From Pirellula staleyi DSM 6068 (GTDB taxonomy: Bacteria; Planctomycetota; Planctomycetia; Pirellulales; Pirellulaceae), in the NCBI GenBank assembly GCA_945870455.1, contig CAMBSL010000010.1, positions 1 to 47,306 on the forward strand: a DNA stretch of 47,306 nt, read 5' to 3'. The position numbers were made by a program, and so were the translations under genes. The notes below the pieces were generated by a model. The model ran no database searches and was not told the DNA's origin. It worked only from the letters and a program-made list of their open reading frames with translations. Of the stretch, positions 16,485 to 25,240 are shown piece after piece (the first letter of the stretch is position 1; each line of letters begins with the position of its first letter).

Positions 16485-17015
16485 TTAATCGAGGTTCAGA
16501 TGGCGAACGTCGACCGGATTGTCACCTGCTCGACCTTGTTGGTCGGGTGGGCGACGGGTGCCGTAATTGGGCCAACCGCCGATTTCGGCTAGCTCAGGCA
16601 TCAACTCGACGAGTTGTTCGCGAAGCATGGTGGCAAATCGCGATACTCTAGGTGAGGACGCTACCTCGGTCAGTGCGACAACGGTTTTCATGACCTTGAC
16701 CATTGCAGCCCGCGTTCGAATCGATTCCGAAAGCGTTTCATCGTGATCTACGAGTAGATTTTCGATTGGAACGTCCAGAGCCTCTCGCCATCGGTACAAC
16801 TCGGCCAGCGTCAAGTTCGAATTCGACTGCTCTTGCAGTTTAAGGTCTCGAACATCGACTCCTGTCCTTCGTGCTACCGCACGCAATGATAGCCCTTGTT
16901 GGGACCTGACTTCGGCAATGCGATGATATGTGTTAGCATCGCAATTGGTTTGGGCCTCACGCACCGCTGGCAAACAGTCTGCAAATGACTGAGTGCTCAT
17001 CGGAATCGTAGCCAT
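16485..17015 (-). CDS. XRE-family helix-turn-helix transcriptional regulator
   Basis: About 176 residues. I start at the ATG at 17015, which has AGGAGG 12 bases upstream; a TTG nine codons earlier is less likely because it would place that AGGAGG inside the gene. A Cro/CI-type helix-turn-helix spans about residues 35-85: YHRIAEVRSQQGLSLRAVAR, RTGVDVRDLKLQE, then LTLAELYRWREALDVPIENL. The C-terminal half is helical (RAAMVKVMKTVVALTEVAS, FATMLREQLVELMPELAEIG) and may mediate dimerisation. No ligand domain is seen. It should bind DNA in the cytosol; target genes are unknown. It is transcribed away from the neighbouring tRNA-Leu, and the spacer between them probably holds both promoters. Confidence 0.8.
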   Translation of the reverse strand: MATIPMSTQSFADCLPAVREAQTNCDANTYHRIAEVRSQQGLSLRAVARRTGVDVRDLKLQEQSNSNLTLAELYRWREALDVPIENLLVDHDETLSESIRTRAAMVKVMKTVVALTEVASSPRVSRFATMLREQLVELMPELAEIGGWPNYGTRRPPDQQGRAGDNPVDVRHLNLD

Positions 17016-17232
17016 AGGGAATTGGACCTCCTCTGTCAAAAGAAAGTAGGATGCAGAGTGGCGGTCGTTGCACTGGCAACCAACGCCTGCTCTTTATCAA
17101 ACAAGGTTGCAATTCGAAAAACAAGACCCCAACCCGTTTCGGACCAAATAATTCAGTTAAAAGTTCGTGGCGGGGATAGCACTGTGCCACTACCCATTCA
17201 CTGGCAGTTGGGATACATTCTTGTTTGAAATT

Positions 17233-17318
17233 GCCGCTGTGGCGAAATGGCAGACGCATTGGATTTAAAATCCAAGGACCCGTAAAGGGTCGTGTGGGTT
17301 CGAGTCCCACCAGCGGTA
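17233..17318 (+). tRNA. tRNA-Leu (anticodon UAA)
   Basis: An 86-base cloverleaf with a long variable arm, as for class II leucine tRNAs. The acceptor stem GCCGCTG pairs with CAGCGGT (a G-U at the first pair), followed by discriminator A. The anticodon stem TTGGA/TCCAA encloses TTTAAAA, giving UAA, which reads UUA and UUG. The T-arm is GTGGG-TTCGAGT-CCCAC. CCA is not encoded. Confidence 0.95.
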
Positions 17319-17352
17319 CTTTCTCAATTGAGCTTTCAAGAATTGTGCGTTT

Positions 17353-17790
17353 ATGGTCGGTTCACGTTGGTTGATCTTGGTCGCAGCCCTCTCTGGCTGT
17401 TTGTGCGTTGGCATTGGTGCAATGGGATCGCACTCGCTCCCGAAAAGTCTTGAAAAGCAAGGGTTCTCCGACTTGGACGTGGTCAAGAAGATCAATCAGT
17501 GTGAGATTGCAGTCAAGTACCAGATGTTTCACACGCTGGTCCTCCTTGCGATCGGTTTTGCCCCTACAGCCGGTTTTCGCGGCGGCTGGCGGGCGACATG
17601 CCTACTGTTCCTTGGTGGAATGCTGCTCTTTTCTGGGGGCCTTTACAGCATGGTTTTTTGGGATCGTATGGGACATTGGAGCATCGTTCCACTGGGGGGC
17701 AGCCTGTTGATGATCGCTTGGCTCTCACTGGCTTTTAACGCATTTTTTCTGGATAAATCGTCCGTAGGTACTGGCTTTCCAAACGGATAG
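17353..17790 (+). CDS. DUF423 family inner-membrane protein
   Basis: A 145-residue protein with four predicted membrane helices, the usual size and layout of DUF423 (YgdD-like) proteins. Family marks are the first-helix G-C-L-C-V-G-I-G-A-M-G-S-H pattern, here GCLCVGIGAMGSHSLPKSLE, the conserved VKYQMFHTLVLLAIG, the LLFLGGMLLFSGGLYSM helix and the WSIVPLGGSLLMIAWLSLAF ending. The function of DUF423 proteins is not established. The gene starts 34 bases after tRNA-Leu and may share its transcript. The next gene follows 49 bases later. Confidence 0.88.
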   Translation: MVGSRWLILVAALSGCLCVGIGAMGSHSLPKSLEKQGFSDLDVVKKINQCEIAVKYQMFHTLVLLAIGFAPTAGFRGGWRATCLLFLGGMLLFSGGLYSMVFWDRMGHWSIVPLGGSLLMIAWLSLAFNAFFLDKSSVGTGFPNG

Positions 17791-17839
17791 GTTGAATACT
17801 GACATAGGCCGAAAATCAAAGAATTAACGGGGTGCAAGT

Positions 17840-19006
17840 ATGCGATTTAGAATGACGACCGGATTGCGAGCTGCCAAATGGACCTTGGCTCTAGTAAGTT
17901 TTGGAGTTTTCAGTGGCTCCATGACTTCAGTTGCGGAAGCCCATCATCCTCACTTTCGTCATTGTGGGCATTTCGGATTTCGCCATTCTGGATTCGGCTT
18001 GGGATACTCCAGCTTTGGATTTAGTCCCTATTGGAACAGTGGTTTTTCCACTGGCTTCTGTGGGTTTAGGTCACCGTTCTTTTGTGCGCCGCGATTCCAT
18101 TGTGCACCGCGATTTTATTCCTACAGCTACGCCGTACCGTACATCAGTGTGCCCATCAACACTTACTACTACCAGCCCGCTTGCCCGACGTTATGGAGTG
18201 GAGTGAATTACGGTTCCGCCGTTCCATTGGCATCGAATCAAGCGGCACCGGTTGCACCCGCTTGGGCCACCGCATCTTGGCCTAGGACGGGACAAGGGAA
18301 TGTCAGACTTGCTTCGAACGCTCCGACGATGCCCGTGAGTCGTGCGTCACTTGTTTCGCAAACAAAGCAACCGTCCGTTTCCAGAGGACTATCTGCCGAT
18401 GCGCCGTTGATGATGTTGCGGGATGCATCTGGGTCAGATAACTCTGTGGTCTCGCCTGCAGGAGCCCGATACGTTGCAAATAAACCATTTGGACTGCAGC
18501 CTTACTCGCCCATTTGGACCCAGGCGGCGGTCGGATTAGTGGACGACATGATCCAAGAGGGACGTCTTGAGGACGCGCAGTTGTCTTGCAAAGCCATGGA
18601 AAAGATCGAGCAGACCAAGGGCGCGGGCGTTTACTTGCGGCAAGCGTTGTTGAATTACTTTTCGCAAGATCACTCTTCCATTGCATCGACGGACGATATC
18701 CTCAACTTGTTGAACGAAGCGTGCGCGGCGGGAAGCGAGCTGAAACCAAGCGAACTGTCGAAAGAATCGCTCAGCGACTATTTCTCGGCGTGCTCCGTGG
18801 ATGTGAGTCGTTCTATGGAGCTCCTTTCCAAAAAAATCTTGGACAATCCAGCCAAGGCAGGCCGCGAAATGTTGCTGCTAACTGCACTTCTCAAAATGGA
18901 CGGCCAAACCGAGAGAGCCAAACTCTTTGCGGGCGAAGCAGACCAACTTGCATCGAAGTCCCAAGCATTCCATTGGAATAGTTTGTTGGCTGTGTGCAAC
19001 GAGTAG
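17840..19006 (+). CDS. Secreted His/Gly/aromatic-rich protein with a helical C-terminal half
   Basis: A 388-residue protein of a kind common in planctomycetes but without a named function. The signal peptide ends near residue 34 (VAEA-HH). Residues about 35-110 are a low-complexity stretch of His, Gly, Phe, Ser and Tyr (HHPHFRHCGHFGFRHSGFG and following), including two near-identical CAPRF motifs. Residues about 215-388 are predicted helices, with pairs such as LVDDMIQEGRLEDAQLSCKA and LSDYFSACSVDVSRSMELLS that resemble weak TPR-like units. The His-rich front could bind metal (inference). The start codon is preceded by AACGGGGTGCAAGT, a modest ribosome binding site. Confidence 0.7.
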   Translation: MRFRMTTGLRAAKWTLALVSFGVFSGSMTSVAEAHHPHFRHCGHFGFRHSGFGLGYSSFGFSPYWNSGFSTGFCGFRSPFFCAPRFHCAPRFYSYSYAVPYISVPINTYYYQPACPTLWSGVNYGSAVPLASNQAAPVAPAWATASWPRTGQGNVRLASNAPTMPVSRASLVSQTKQPSVSRGLSADAPLMMLRDASGSDNSVVSPAGARYVANKPFGLQPYSPIWTQAAVGLVDDMIQEGRLEDAQLSCKAMEKIEQTKGAGVYLRQALLNYFSQDHSSIASTDDILNLLNEACAAGSELKPSELSKESLSDYFSACSVDVSRSMELLSKKILDNPAKAGREMLLLTALLKMDGQTERAKLFAGEADQLASKSQAFHWNSLLAVCNE

Positions 19007-19268
19007 AGAAAAAGGCGTTTTGAGCTGAAAAGCGTTATTCCTGGCTGATCGCGAGAAGGTTTCCGCTGGCTTCACGCCAGCGGGACCACAACTGGCAGCT
19101 ATGCAAATGGCAACGGAACGTTCGCCGCACTCCGTCCGGCTTATCCCGATAATAGCAACGTTTTTCAGCGTGTCGGCCACGTACTCTTCCGCTGGCACAA
19201 GACCAATGGGGAGCTCGCCGTGAAGGGCATTTCAAGGTAGCTGCCAATTGCAGCCTCCGCCCGGGCAG

Positions 19269-19386
19269 CGGGCTGTTGATTCAATGGTACGACGGACTTC
19301 CAAGTCCGTCGAATTCCCCATTGACGGACTTGGAAGTCCGTCGTACCGCTCTTACCCAATAACGATTTCACTAAATCAACAGCCCG
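19269..19386. repeat. Nested perfect inverted repeat
   Basis: A perfect 25-bp inverted repeat (19286-19310 and 19323-19347), each arm itself a hairpin around GGACTTCCAAGTCC, lies inside a 13-bp inverted repeat, CGGGCTGTTGATT (19269-19281) and AATCAACAGCCCG (19374-19386). An 11-bp pair, CCGTCCGGCTT (19132-19142) and AAGCCGGACGG (19388-19398), encloses both. Nothing else is visible in the 550-base gap 19007-19556 except a small GCTGGC...GCCAGC hairpin near 19067. Confidence 0.85.
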
Positions 19387-19556
19387 CAAGCCGGACGGAA
19401 GGCAAATCACGAAAACATTATTGGTGGTTGCGATCTCAGGATCGCAATCTGCCTCTTCCGTGTTTTTGAAAGCCGATTTACCATTAGGGCGGGTGTAGCA
19501 TACCCTTAAGGGTTTGATCGGATTCGCATGAGGGATTGCCTGGGGTAAGGTAACTG

Positions 19557-22500
19557 GTGGCCAACGAAAATCGAAACGATGCAAAAGACGAGGACTTGGT
19601 CCATGTTTTGGGCTACCTAAATTTCTCTTCCGGGAAATCCGATCCGAAATCCATGGCTGCCCTGAACCGCCTGTATAGTTTGGCCGTGGCAGGTTCGCCT
19701 CGCCAATACAGCCCTTATGCTGGCCTGCCTCCTTGGCTAACAATCCAGCAATGGCTGCAGGATCGACTCGGGAAGCTCCGCGATGAGAAGGAGATCTTTC
19801 GCGAGAGCGACCAAGCCAGCCAAGTGCTCCAAATCGTTTGGTTGTATTTGCTGCCTGACTATTTAGACTTTCACAGCGACCTGCTGTTCCATCAAGAACC
19901 CGAAGGCTTGTTCAATGGTCTGTTCTTGGGTCGAGCGATCGAGTGCGTTCTTCAGCAAGGGGGGCCATGGAACGAAATCGACCGAATCGTTCCTAAAGCG
20001 ATCGATGGTCTCAATGACTATGTCGGCTTTCGACCGGTTGCCGTGCTTGAAGGAAGGCGTCTGGAGCCATACCCGCATGAATGGCTTCGTCCAATCCCGT
20101 TGTATGTTCGCGATGTAGGCGTCGCGTTCGGGCCTTACTTTGAAATCATCGGCCGTACTCTGGAAATACTGCGCGCGACATCGCCACACATTCTGCAAGA
20201 CGCTCAATTCGAACCGAATAACTTGGACGAGTTGGCTCTCGATCCGAGAGCATACGATTTCGATCATCCGGTGAACAAGCGACCAAACTACTATTTTGGC
20301 CAATGGGATCCCAACTTGATGGATCAGGACTCCAACTATCGCCGTTTTGTATTGCAGCAAGTCACTGTAGACGCCCTGCTCGCTCGTGTTGCTCAGGAGA
20401 AAGAGCTATCCCGCGAGGAGACCTTGACCGAAGCGGCCGCAGTTCTCGCCGGAACCATGCTAATGGCATCGGGCATCTCGGGTGGCCGAGCCAATTCCTT
20501 CTCATCGACTACCACGCTGGTAAACCTGTTATCGCAGATAGCGCTGTATCGCGATTCCTTCTATGAGGAATTCTTGCAGAACTTGACTGGGCCGCATGCG
20601 GACCGATTGCGCCACGAAGCAGCCATCCGGCGTCAACCTCTCGGGGGGGCTCGTCAACAACTCAATACGAATCTTGCGAGGCTGCGAGCTTCGCAAGTCG
20701 AGCACGTTCAATTAGCTCGCATCTTTGCAAGAATGGGGAGCGCCAACGCAGCCAAGGAAGAGTCCGACGATGTTCAAGTCCCTTCCGCCCGCATCCTGTG
20801 CCGAATCGATTGTCTCTTAACGGTTGGCAATCAACTTTTGCGTCGCAACGAACTTGCAAAAGCTTGTGATATTCCAGAACAAATCTTCGATTTAATCCAA
20901 CGAGGCATCGAATGCGGAGCCCTGGTGGATCCGTGGAACATTTTGGGGTTCGCCGGCAACTTCCCAAGGTTCATTGGCACGGATGCGACCGTGATGGATG
21001 AGCGAGTCGAAGAACTCGTCCAAATCATGGAGCAAACGCTCGGTTTTTTGTCTCGATTGTGGCGAGAAGCGGCGGCAACCAACCAAGAATCGCTTTGCAA
21101 CGGGACGGAACAACGATTCCGTCAAATATCGGATTGGTGGCGTAAATACGCAGCCCACGAAGTAAGCGATGTATCGGCCACGGATCCTCAAGACTCACTC
21201 GAATCATCCCAATTGGTCGCTCGCGCATTGCGATTGTGGCATCAAGGAGGTGCGGCTGCAGGCGACTTGAAGTTCTGGGCTCCACACGCGGATATGTTCG
21301 ATTCACCCAAGGCGTACGCACTGGTCATCGAAGCATTGCTCGACCGACGCGATTTTGTTGGAGGGATGGCGTTGCTTGTTCACTGGCTGAGTCAAGCTAC
21401 CCGAGTGGGCTTGCAAAGCGGAAACACGTCGTATTCGGACCTTGCGCGCATGTGGCTTGAGCAATTGTTCGAGCACACCCTCGATGGCCAAAACGCTGCA
21501 AACGACGACGCCTCGCAATCTGGTATCAATAAACAAATAGATGCACCGAATTCGATTGAGTTCGTGTGGTCGATGGTTGAAAAGTTTTTTGATTACCTAG
21601 AGGCGAACGGGGAGTCATACTGGTCGGTACCCGAGTTTCGACTTGCAAAAGCGCCGAAACGCAAGAAACGCCCTGAGCAATCAAACGATCTGATGGCTGC
21701 CGGAGATTCAGCCGACAGCGAAGGAGGCATCGCAGATGACCGGGAGGGGGACGCGGACGGATCGCTCTTCGATGCAGCCTATGAGAATGTGTCCTATTTC
21801 GATACGACGGACGACGGCGTGGATGGACAAATCTACGAACAGAACGAAGGATCGTCCGAAGAATTAGTGGCGGAATCGAAACGGCTTGGTGAGCATCTTA
21901 CTTTCTTGGTCGCATTAGCCCAAATGTGGAAACTTGTGTCGCAGTCGACGCAAACACTGAACACGACGCAAGATGCCTCGAGCGAATCCGTCAATGCAGA
22001 TGCAGCTCGTAGATCGCGGGTTGTCGCTGCGCTAAGGCGCTGGAGTGAACAATGCTTGGTCAATCGCAACGCGCTGATTTCGCTGCTTGACCAAATCCAG
22101 TCCTTTAAGTTAGCCAAAGGAGGAACAGACACGGAATCGATGGCGCGATACGATCGCCAGCGTGTGATCAAGGAATCGCTGATGGAGCGAATCTTGGCGT
22201 CTGCGGTCGAAACGGCCGACGCTGGACGTATGTTGATCGGAGCCATTCTGGCTCATACCGATGATCGGCCAAGCTGCCAGCCGTTACTGGATGGACTGCC
22301 CAGGGACGAGGTGTTGACGGTCGAGATATTCGGTGACTTAATGGCCGCGCGTCGTTCACGTGTTGAGGACGCATTTCCTGGTTTCTTAGCTGTCTTGAGG
22401 GAGCAAAAGCTGTTGTATGTTTCGCTGGCTCGCGGCGGACAACCCATCGATATTCTCAACGCGAGGGTGCGGCGCCGTGCGTTGACGCACTTGCTTACTT

Positions 22501-23810
22501 GGTTGCCGAGGCAAGGGTTCTTTTTCGAATCCTGTCGGTTGGTTGACACCGCTCGACACATGGAACATCACAATCCCGTTGGGCATGGAGCCGTAACGGA
22601 GTTTGACGATCTATTCCAGATCGCATTCAAGTCCATGGTGCGCTGCCTGGTTCGAAATGCATATCAATGGCAATCGGACAAACCCGCCAAACCAACTTCC
22701 GAAAAGCGTCGCACCAGGCGATCCGAGGTGCCGTTTCAACCAGAGTGGTCAAGCCTAGAACTCGACCGGCTAGTGGATCGCAGTCCACCTGAACCCGACA
22801 GCGAAGCGTTGGTGCCGTTGCTAGAGCAACTCACCGAAGTGTTGCTCGGCAGTTGGTTGGCACATTCTCGGACGCTTCGCTTAAGTGTGCTAGAAACAAT
22901 CGATGGTTCGGGCACTTGGAATCAACTGGCTGAATTCATTCAGAAGTATGGCAAAGGACTATTCACCCAAGGTTTCTTGAAACTTTCGAATGTTCGCGCC
23001 ATCCTTCACCAAGGCGTTGGGAACTACCTTGAGCAAGCCCTAAAGAACCAAGACACGGACGAAGTGAGGCCTCTACTAGAGGCAATTGAGAACGGCGAAA
23101 TTTCGACCGAAGACGCTCAACGTTGGCTTGGTGTGGTATTCGAGGCAGTCATCGATCACTTTGCAGAGTACAAAGATTACAACAGCACCACAACTCAGTC
23201 GGATCGAGGCGAGATGCTCTACATGCTCTTGGACTTCCTCCGATTGCGGGTTCGTTACGATCGAGTTTGCTGGAACCTCAAGCCTGTGTTTTGGGCGCAC
23301 GAAGTGCTTGTGCACAATGGCTGCCAGAATTCGGCCCAGCAATGGCGTCGGGCTCTTGCCGAACGTGTTGCCAAAGAGTCGGATCAATACTTGGAAAAAT
23401 TAGCCAAGCTCCAAGAGCAATATGCGATGAAAATGCCGACCGTCGCGGATCGACTGAATGAGCGGTTTGTCAAGCCGATGACCATCGATCGGATGCGAGC
23501 GTTGATCCGCCCCGCAATGCGGCAACTGCGATCCAGCGACAAAGAAGAGAGCCGAGCGTTTGAATTGCTGGTTCAAGAATCGCATTTGATGATGCGCGAA
23601 CCGACAGGCGTTGGCTTGGACATCCCGGCTTGGTTGCTAATGCTTGAGGAAGAAGTCGATCGGGTGTTGCACAATAATCGAAATGCGCCGCTCGTGCAAC
23701 GGCTTGAGAAAGCGGTGCCAGTGATTCCTATCACGCGTCAACAACTCCAAGAGCAGTTCAATGCAGCCATGTCCCAGAATCGAGGAATAAAAGGCCCAGA
23801 ATCCAGTTGA
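19557..23810 (+). CDS. Large conserved-looking protein of unknown function (1417 residues)
   Basis: I do not recognise a family. The protein starts at GTG with GGGGTAAGG upstream. It has no signal peptide and no membrane helix, so it is probably cytosolic. It is almost wholly alpha-helical by composition. Short aromatic motifs at the front (YSPYAGLPPWLTIQQWLQDR, VWLYLLPDYLDFHSDLLFHQ) look conserved. Residues about 695-705 are basic (KRKKRPEQ), followed by an acidic, Asp/Gly/Ser-rich linker at about 710-775 that separates two helical halves. The C-terminal half has RRRALTHLLTWLPRQGFFFE and an amphipathic end. I see no Walker, HTH, protease or nuclease motif. A scaffold or solenoid role is possible but unsupported. 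Codon use and repeat-flanked spacing match its neighbours; no sign of recent transfer. Confidence 0.85.
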   Translation: MANENRNDAKDEDLVHVLGYLNFSSGKSDPKSMAALNRLYSLAVAGSPRQYSPYAGLPPWLTIQQWLQDRLGKLRDEKEIFRESDQASQVLQIVWLYLLPDYLDFHSDLLFHQEPEGLFNGLFLGRAIECVLQQGGPWNEIDRIVPKAIDGLNDYVGFRPVAVLEGRRLEPYPHEWLRPIPLYVRDVGVAFGPYFEIIGRTLEILRATSPHILQDAQFEPNNLDELALDPRAYDFDHPVNKRPNYYFGQWDPNLMDQDSNYRRFVLQQVTVDALLARVAQEKELSREETLTEAAAVLAGTMLMASGISGGRANSFSSTTTLVNLLSQIALYRDSFYEEFLQNLTGPHADRLRHEAAIRRQPLGGARQQLNTNLARLRASQVEHVQLARIFARMGSANAAKEESDDVQVPSARILCRIDCLLTVGNQLLRRNELAKACDIPEQIFDLIQRGIECGALVDPWNILGFAGNFPRFIGTDATVMDERVEELVQIMEQTLGFLSRLWREAAATNQESLCNGTEQRFRQISDWWRKYAAHEVSDVSATDPQDSLESSQLVARALRLWHQGGAAAGDLKFWAPHADMFDSPKAYALVIEALLDRRDFVGGMALLVHWLSQATRVGLQSGNTSYSDLARMWLEQLFEHTLDGQNAANDDASQSGINKQIDAPNSIEFVWSMVEKFFDYLEANGESYWSVPEFRLAKAPKRKKRPEQSNDLMAAGDSADSEGGIADDREGDADGSLFDAAYENVSYFDTTDDGVDGQIYEQNEGSSEELVAESKRLGEHLTFLVALAQMWKLVSQSTQTLNTTQDASSESVNADAARRSRVVAALRRWSEQCLVNRNALISLLDQIQSFKLAKGGTDTESMARYDRQRVIKESLMERILASAVETADAGRMLIGAILAHTDDRPSCQPLLDGLPRDEVLTVEIFGDLMAARRSRVEDAFPGFLAVLREQKLLYVSLARGGQPIDILNARVRRRALTHLLTWLPRQGFFFESCRLVDTARHMEHHNPVGHGAVTEFDDLFQIAFKSMVRCLVRNAYQWQSDKPAKPTSEKRRTRRSEVPFQPEWSSLELDRLVDRSPPEPDSEALVPLLEQLTEVLLGSWLAHSRTLRLSVLETIDGSGTWNQLAEFIQKYGKGLFTQGFLKLSNVRAILHQGVGNYLEQALKNQDTDEVRPLLEAIENGEISTEDAQRWLGVVFEAVIDHFAEYKDYNSTTTQSDRGEMLYMLLDFLRLRVRYDRVCWNLKPVFWAHEVLVHNGCQNSAQQWRRALAERVAKESDQYLEKLAKLQEQYAMKMPTVADRLNERFVKPMTIDRMRALIRPAMRQLRSSDKEESRAFELLVQESHLMMREPTGVGLDIPAWLLMLEEEVDRVLHNNRNAPLVQRLEKAVPVIPITRQQLQEQFNAAMSQNRGIKGPESS

Positions 23811-23850
23811 CCTTTCGCGAAGGCGATCGATAGATTGGAAACTAGCAAAA

Positions 23851-23908
23851 GTAGATTGGGACCAATGTCCCGATCCGTTGTTTGGACGGGACAATGGTCC
23901 TATCCTAC
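23851..23908. repeat. Imperfect inverted repeat bounded by GTAG and CTAC
   Basis: The left arm, 23851-23876, contains GGGACCAATGTCCC. The right arm, 23883-23908, contains its near-complement CGGGACAATGGTCC. Each arm can fold alone, or the two can pair together. It starts 40 bases after the large orphan gene and may act as its terminator. Confidence 0.7.
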
Positions 23909-24386
23909 ACCCCGTTTCATCCGGTATCTTTTGCTCCAATGGCAAGGATCTTTAACAAGATCCCCTATCGACTCCGTTCGACCACCCGCCGTGACTTGTT
24001 AGGCTGAACTCAGGAGGCGGACAACACAAGCAAAGGGACACTGCACATTTGTGGGGGGCTTTACTAATCGAGTGCTTTCGTTCAAAGCGTTTTCTAAATT
24101 CAAGGAAATCCAGGCCCGAATTTGAGAACCAAGTCCCCAATCAACGAAAAGAGGTCAAAGACAAGCTGAGTTCGCGCAGCACTTAGCATACTTTTGCTTT
24201 AGAACTTAACGTTTCGGTTCGATTTGCCCTGCCAAGAATTGCTATACGCGGCTTACGTAGAATCTGCGTCGCGATTTTAGGCTGCTAGCTTGTTCGATAC
24301 TCGTTGGCTTTCCAGCCACGTTCTTGAATGTACTCTCTGCGTTCTCTTCTGCGTCACTCTCCTGTGAGTGAGCTTCCCACTTGTCC

Positions 24387-24457
24387 GTCATTCCCGCGCA
24401 GGCGGGAACCCAGTCATCACACGCACTCCACTGGATTCCCGCCTGCGCGGGAACGAC
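24387..24457. repeat. REP-like palindrome (CATTCCCGC type)
   Basis: Arms of 28 bases (24387-24414 and 24430-24457) are nearly complementary. Each contains the inner palindrome CCCGCGCAGGCGGG or its mirror. This 'TTCCCGC...GCGGGAA' repeat type occurs in many unrelated bacterial genomes as REP-like elements, usually linked to REP-associated transposases. None is in this window. Confidence 0.85.
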
Positions 24458-24744
24458 TTACTGGCGTGGCTGATGGGGCTGGCAAGGCTCATGCGGCCAT
24501 CGATAAAACCTTTGTCGCTGCAACGCTTTCCATTGCGACTTGGCCGGGAAGACAATGGGTCGTTCTTTTCGTCGATTGAGATCGGGCTGAGGAAGTCGTC
24601 TGCTCGATTGGTGATCCTTGCTGCGTTCACAGCGTTCGAATTATTGATGGCCGCGAGTGGGTTGCCTTTTTGCCGAGCCAGAAAGTCCCACTGGCCCTTC
24701 GCTAAACTGTTTTCACTGGTGGTGTAGGAAGGTACAATGAGCGT

Positions 24745-24951
24745 ATGGATACATCAACATTACACCTGTTACCGAACGACGAGAAGATCAGGATCATCTT
24801 CGCATTATGGGATGATCTTGCATCGAGTAAAGCTCCCATCCAGTTGCCTGATGAGGTGATTGCCGAGGCGCAACGCAGACGAACGGAATTGCTCGCTAAT
24901 CCTGAGATCGCGATTGACGACGAGGAAATGTGGCGTCGTGTAGATGGCTAG
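24745..24951 (+). CDS. Antitoxin of the RelB-like 'putative addiction module component' family
   Basis: A 68-residue, mostly acidic helical protein. It matches the short addiction-module component family by its layout: an early helix ending in LPNDEKIRIIFALWDDLAS, a central PDEVIAEAQRRRTELLANPE segment and the closing DDEEMWRRVDG. Such proteins bind and neutralise a ParE/RelE-type partner and repress their own promoter. The toxin gene overlaps its end by 8 bases, the usual arrangement for translational coupling. The ATG at 24745 has GGAAGG 12 to 17 bases upstream, so the binding site is not ideal. Confidence 0.85.
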   Translation: MDTSTLHLLPNDEKIRIIFALWDDLASSKAPIQLPDEVIAEAQRRRTELLANPEIAIDDEEMWRRVDG

Positions 24952-25240
24952 ACGTCGTTACCATCCTGGGTTCCCATCGGATTTGCGCGAAGCCGTTCCG
25001 CATTTTGATGGGATTTCGACAGCGTTGGGAGTAAGATTTCGGGCGGTAATGCGAGAAAAACTAGCGATGATCACGGATCATCCTGAACTATACGCTTGTC
25101 TCGCTGGGCAGATTCGCGCTTCTCGGCTGCCTCGTTTTCCATACGTTATCCTCTACACGCTCGATGGAGATTGTGTCTACTTTGTTTCGCTGGTTCTCGG
25201 ATCGAGCGACCGCACCACGTGGTTCGATCGTATAGGATAG
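24944..25240 (+). CDS. ParE/RelE-type toxin
   Basis: A 98-residue basic protein of the ParE/RelE toxin superfamily. The pattern fits ParE-like members: a first strand RRYHPGFPSDLREAVPHFDG, a helix with LGVRFRAVMREKLAMITDHPEL, the central G-x-x-R-A-S-R-L-P-R-F-P-Y-V-I-L-Y strand pair (seen as IRASRLPRFPYVILYTLDGD), and a final VYFVSLVLGSSDRTTWFDRIG. In this superfamily the R-x-x-R-F-P-Y-x-I-x-Y block is diagnostic. It would act in the cytosol on gyrase or on translating ribosomes; which of the two cannot be told. It forms an operon with the antitoxin upstream. Confidence 0.87.
   Translation: MARRRYHPGFPSDLREAVPHFDGISTALGVRFRAVMREKLAMITDHPELYACLAGQIRASRLPRFPYVILYTLDGDCVYFVSLVLGSSDRTTWFDRIG

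Larger units (their letters stand above)
23811..24744. other. 934-base gap without a convincing gene
   Basis: It contains two palindromic repeats (23851-23908 and 24387-24457). Short frames here overlap on both strands, read through the repeats (giving FPRRRE-type peptides) and lack ribosome binding sites, so I call none. The last 100 bases presumably hold the promoter of the toxin-antitoxin pair. Confidence 0.6.

Noticed and set aside
19863-20360. 165-codon minus-strand frame inside the large orphan gene
   Set aside because: It is an antisense shadow of a 4.2-kb continuous frame, with no start signal or family features.
24328-24727. Short frames over the CATTCCCGC repeat
   Set aside because: They translate the palindrome into FPRRRE-type peptides, a common artefact, and lack ribosome binding sites.
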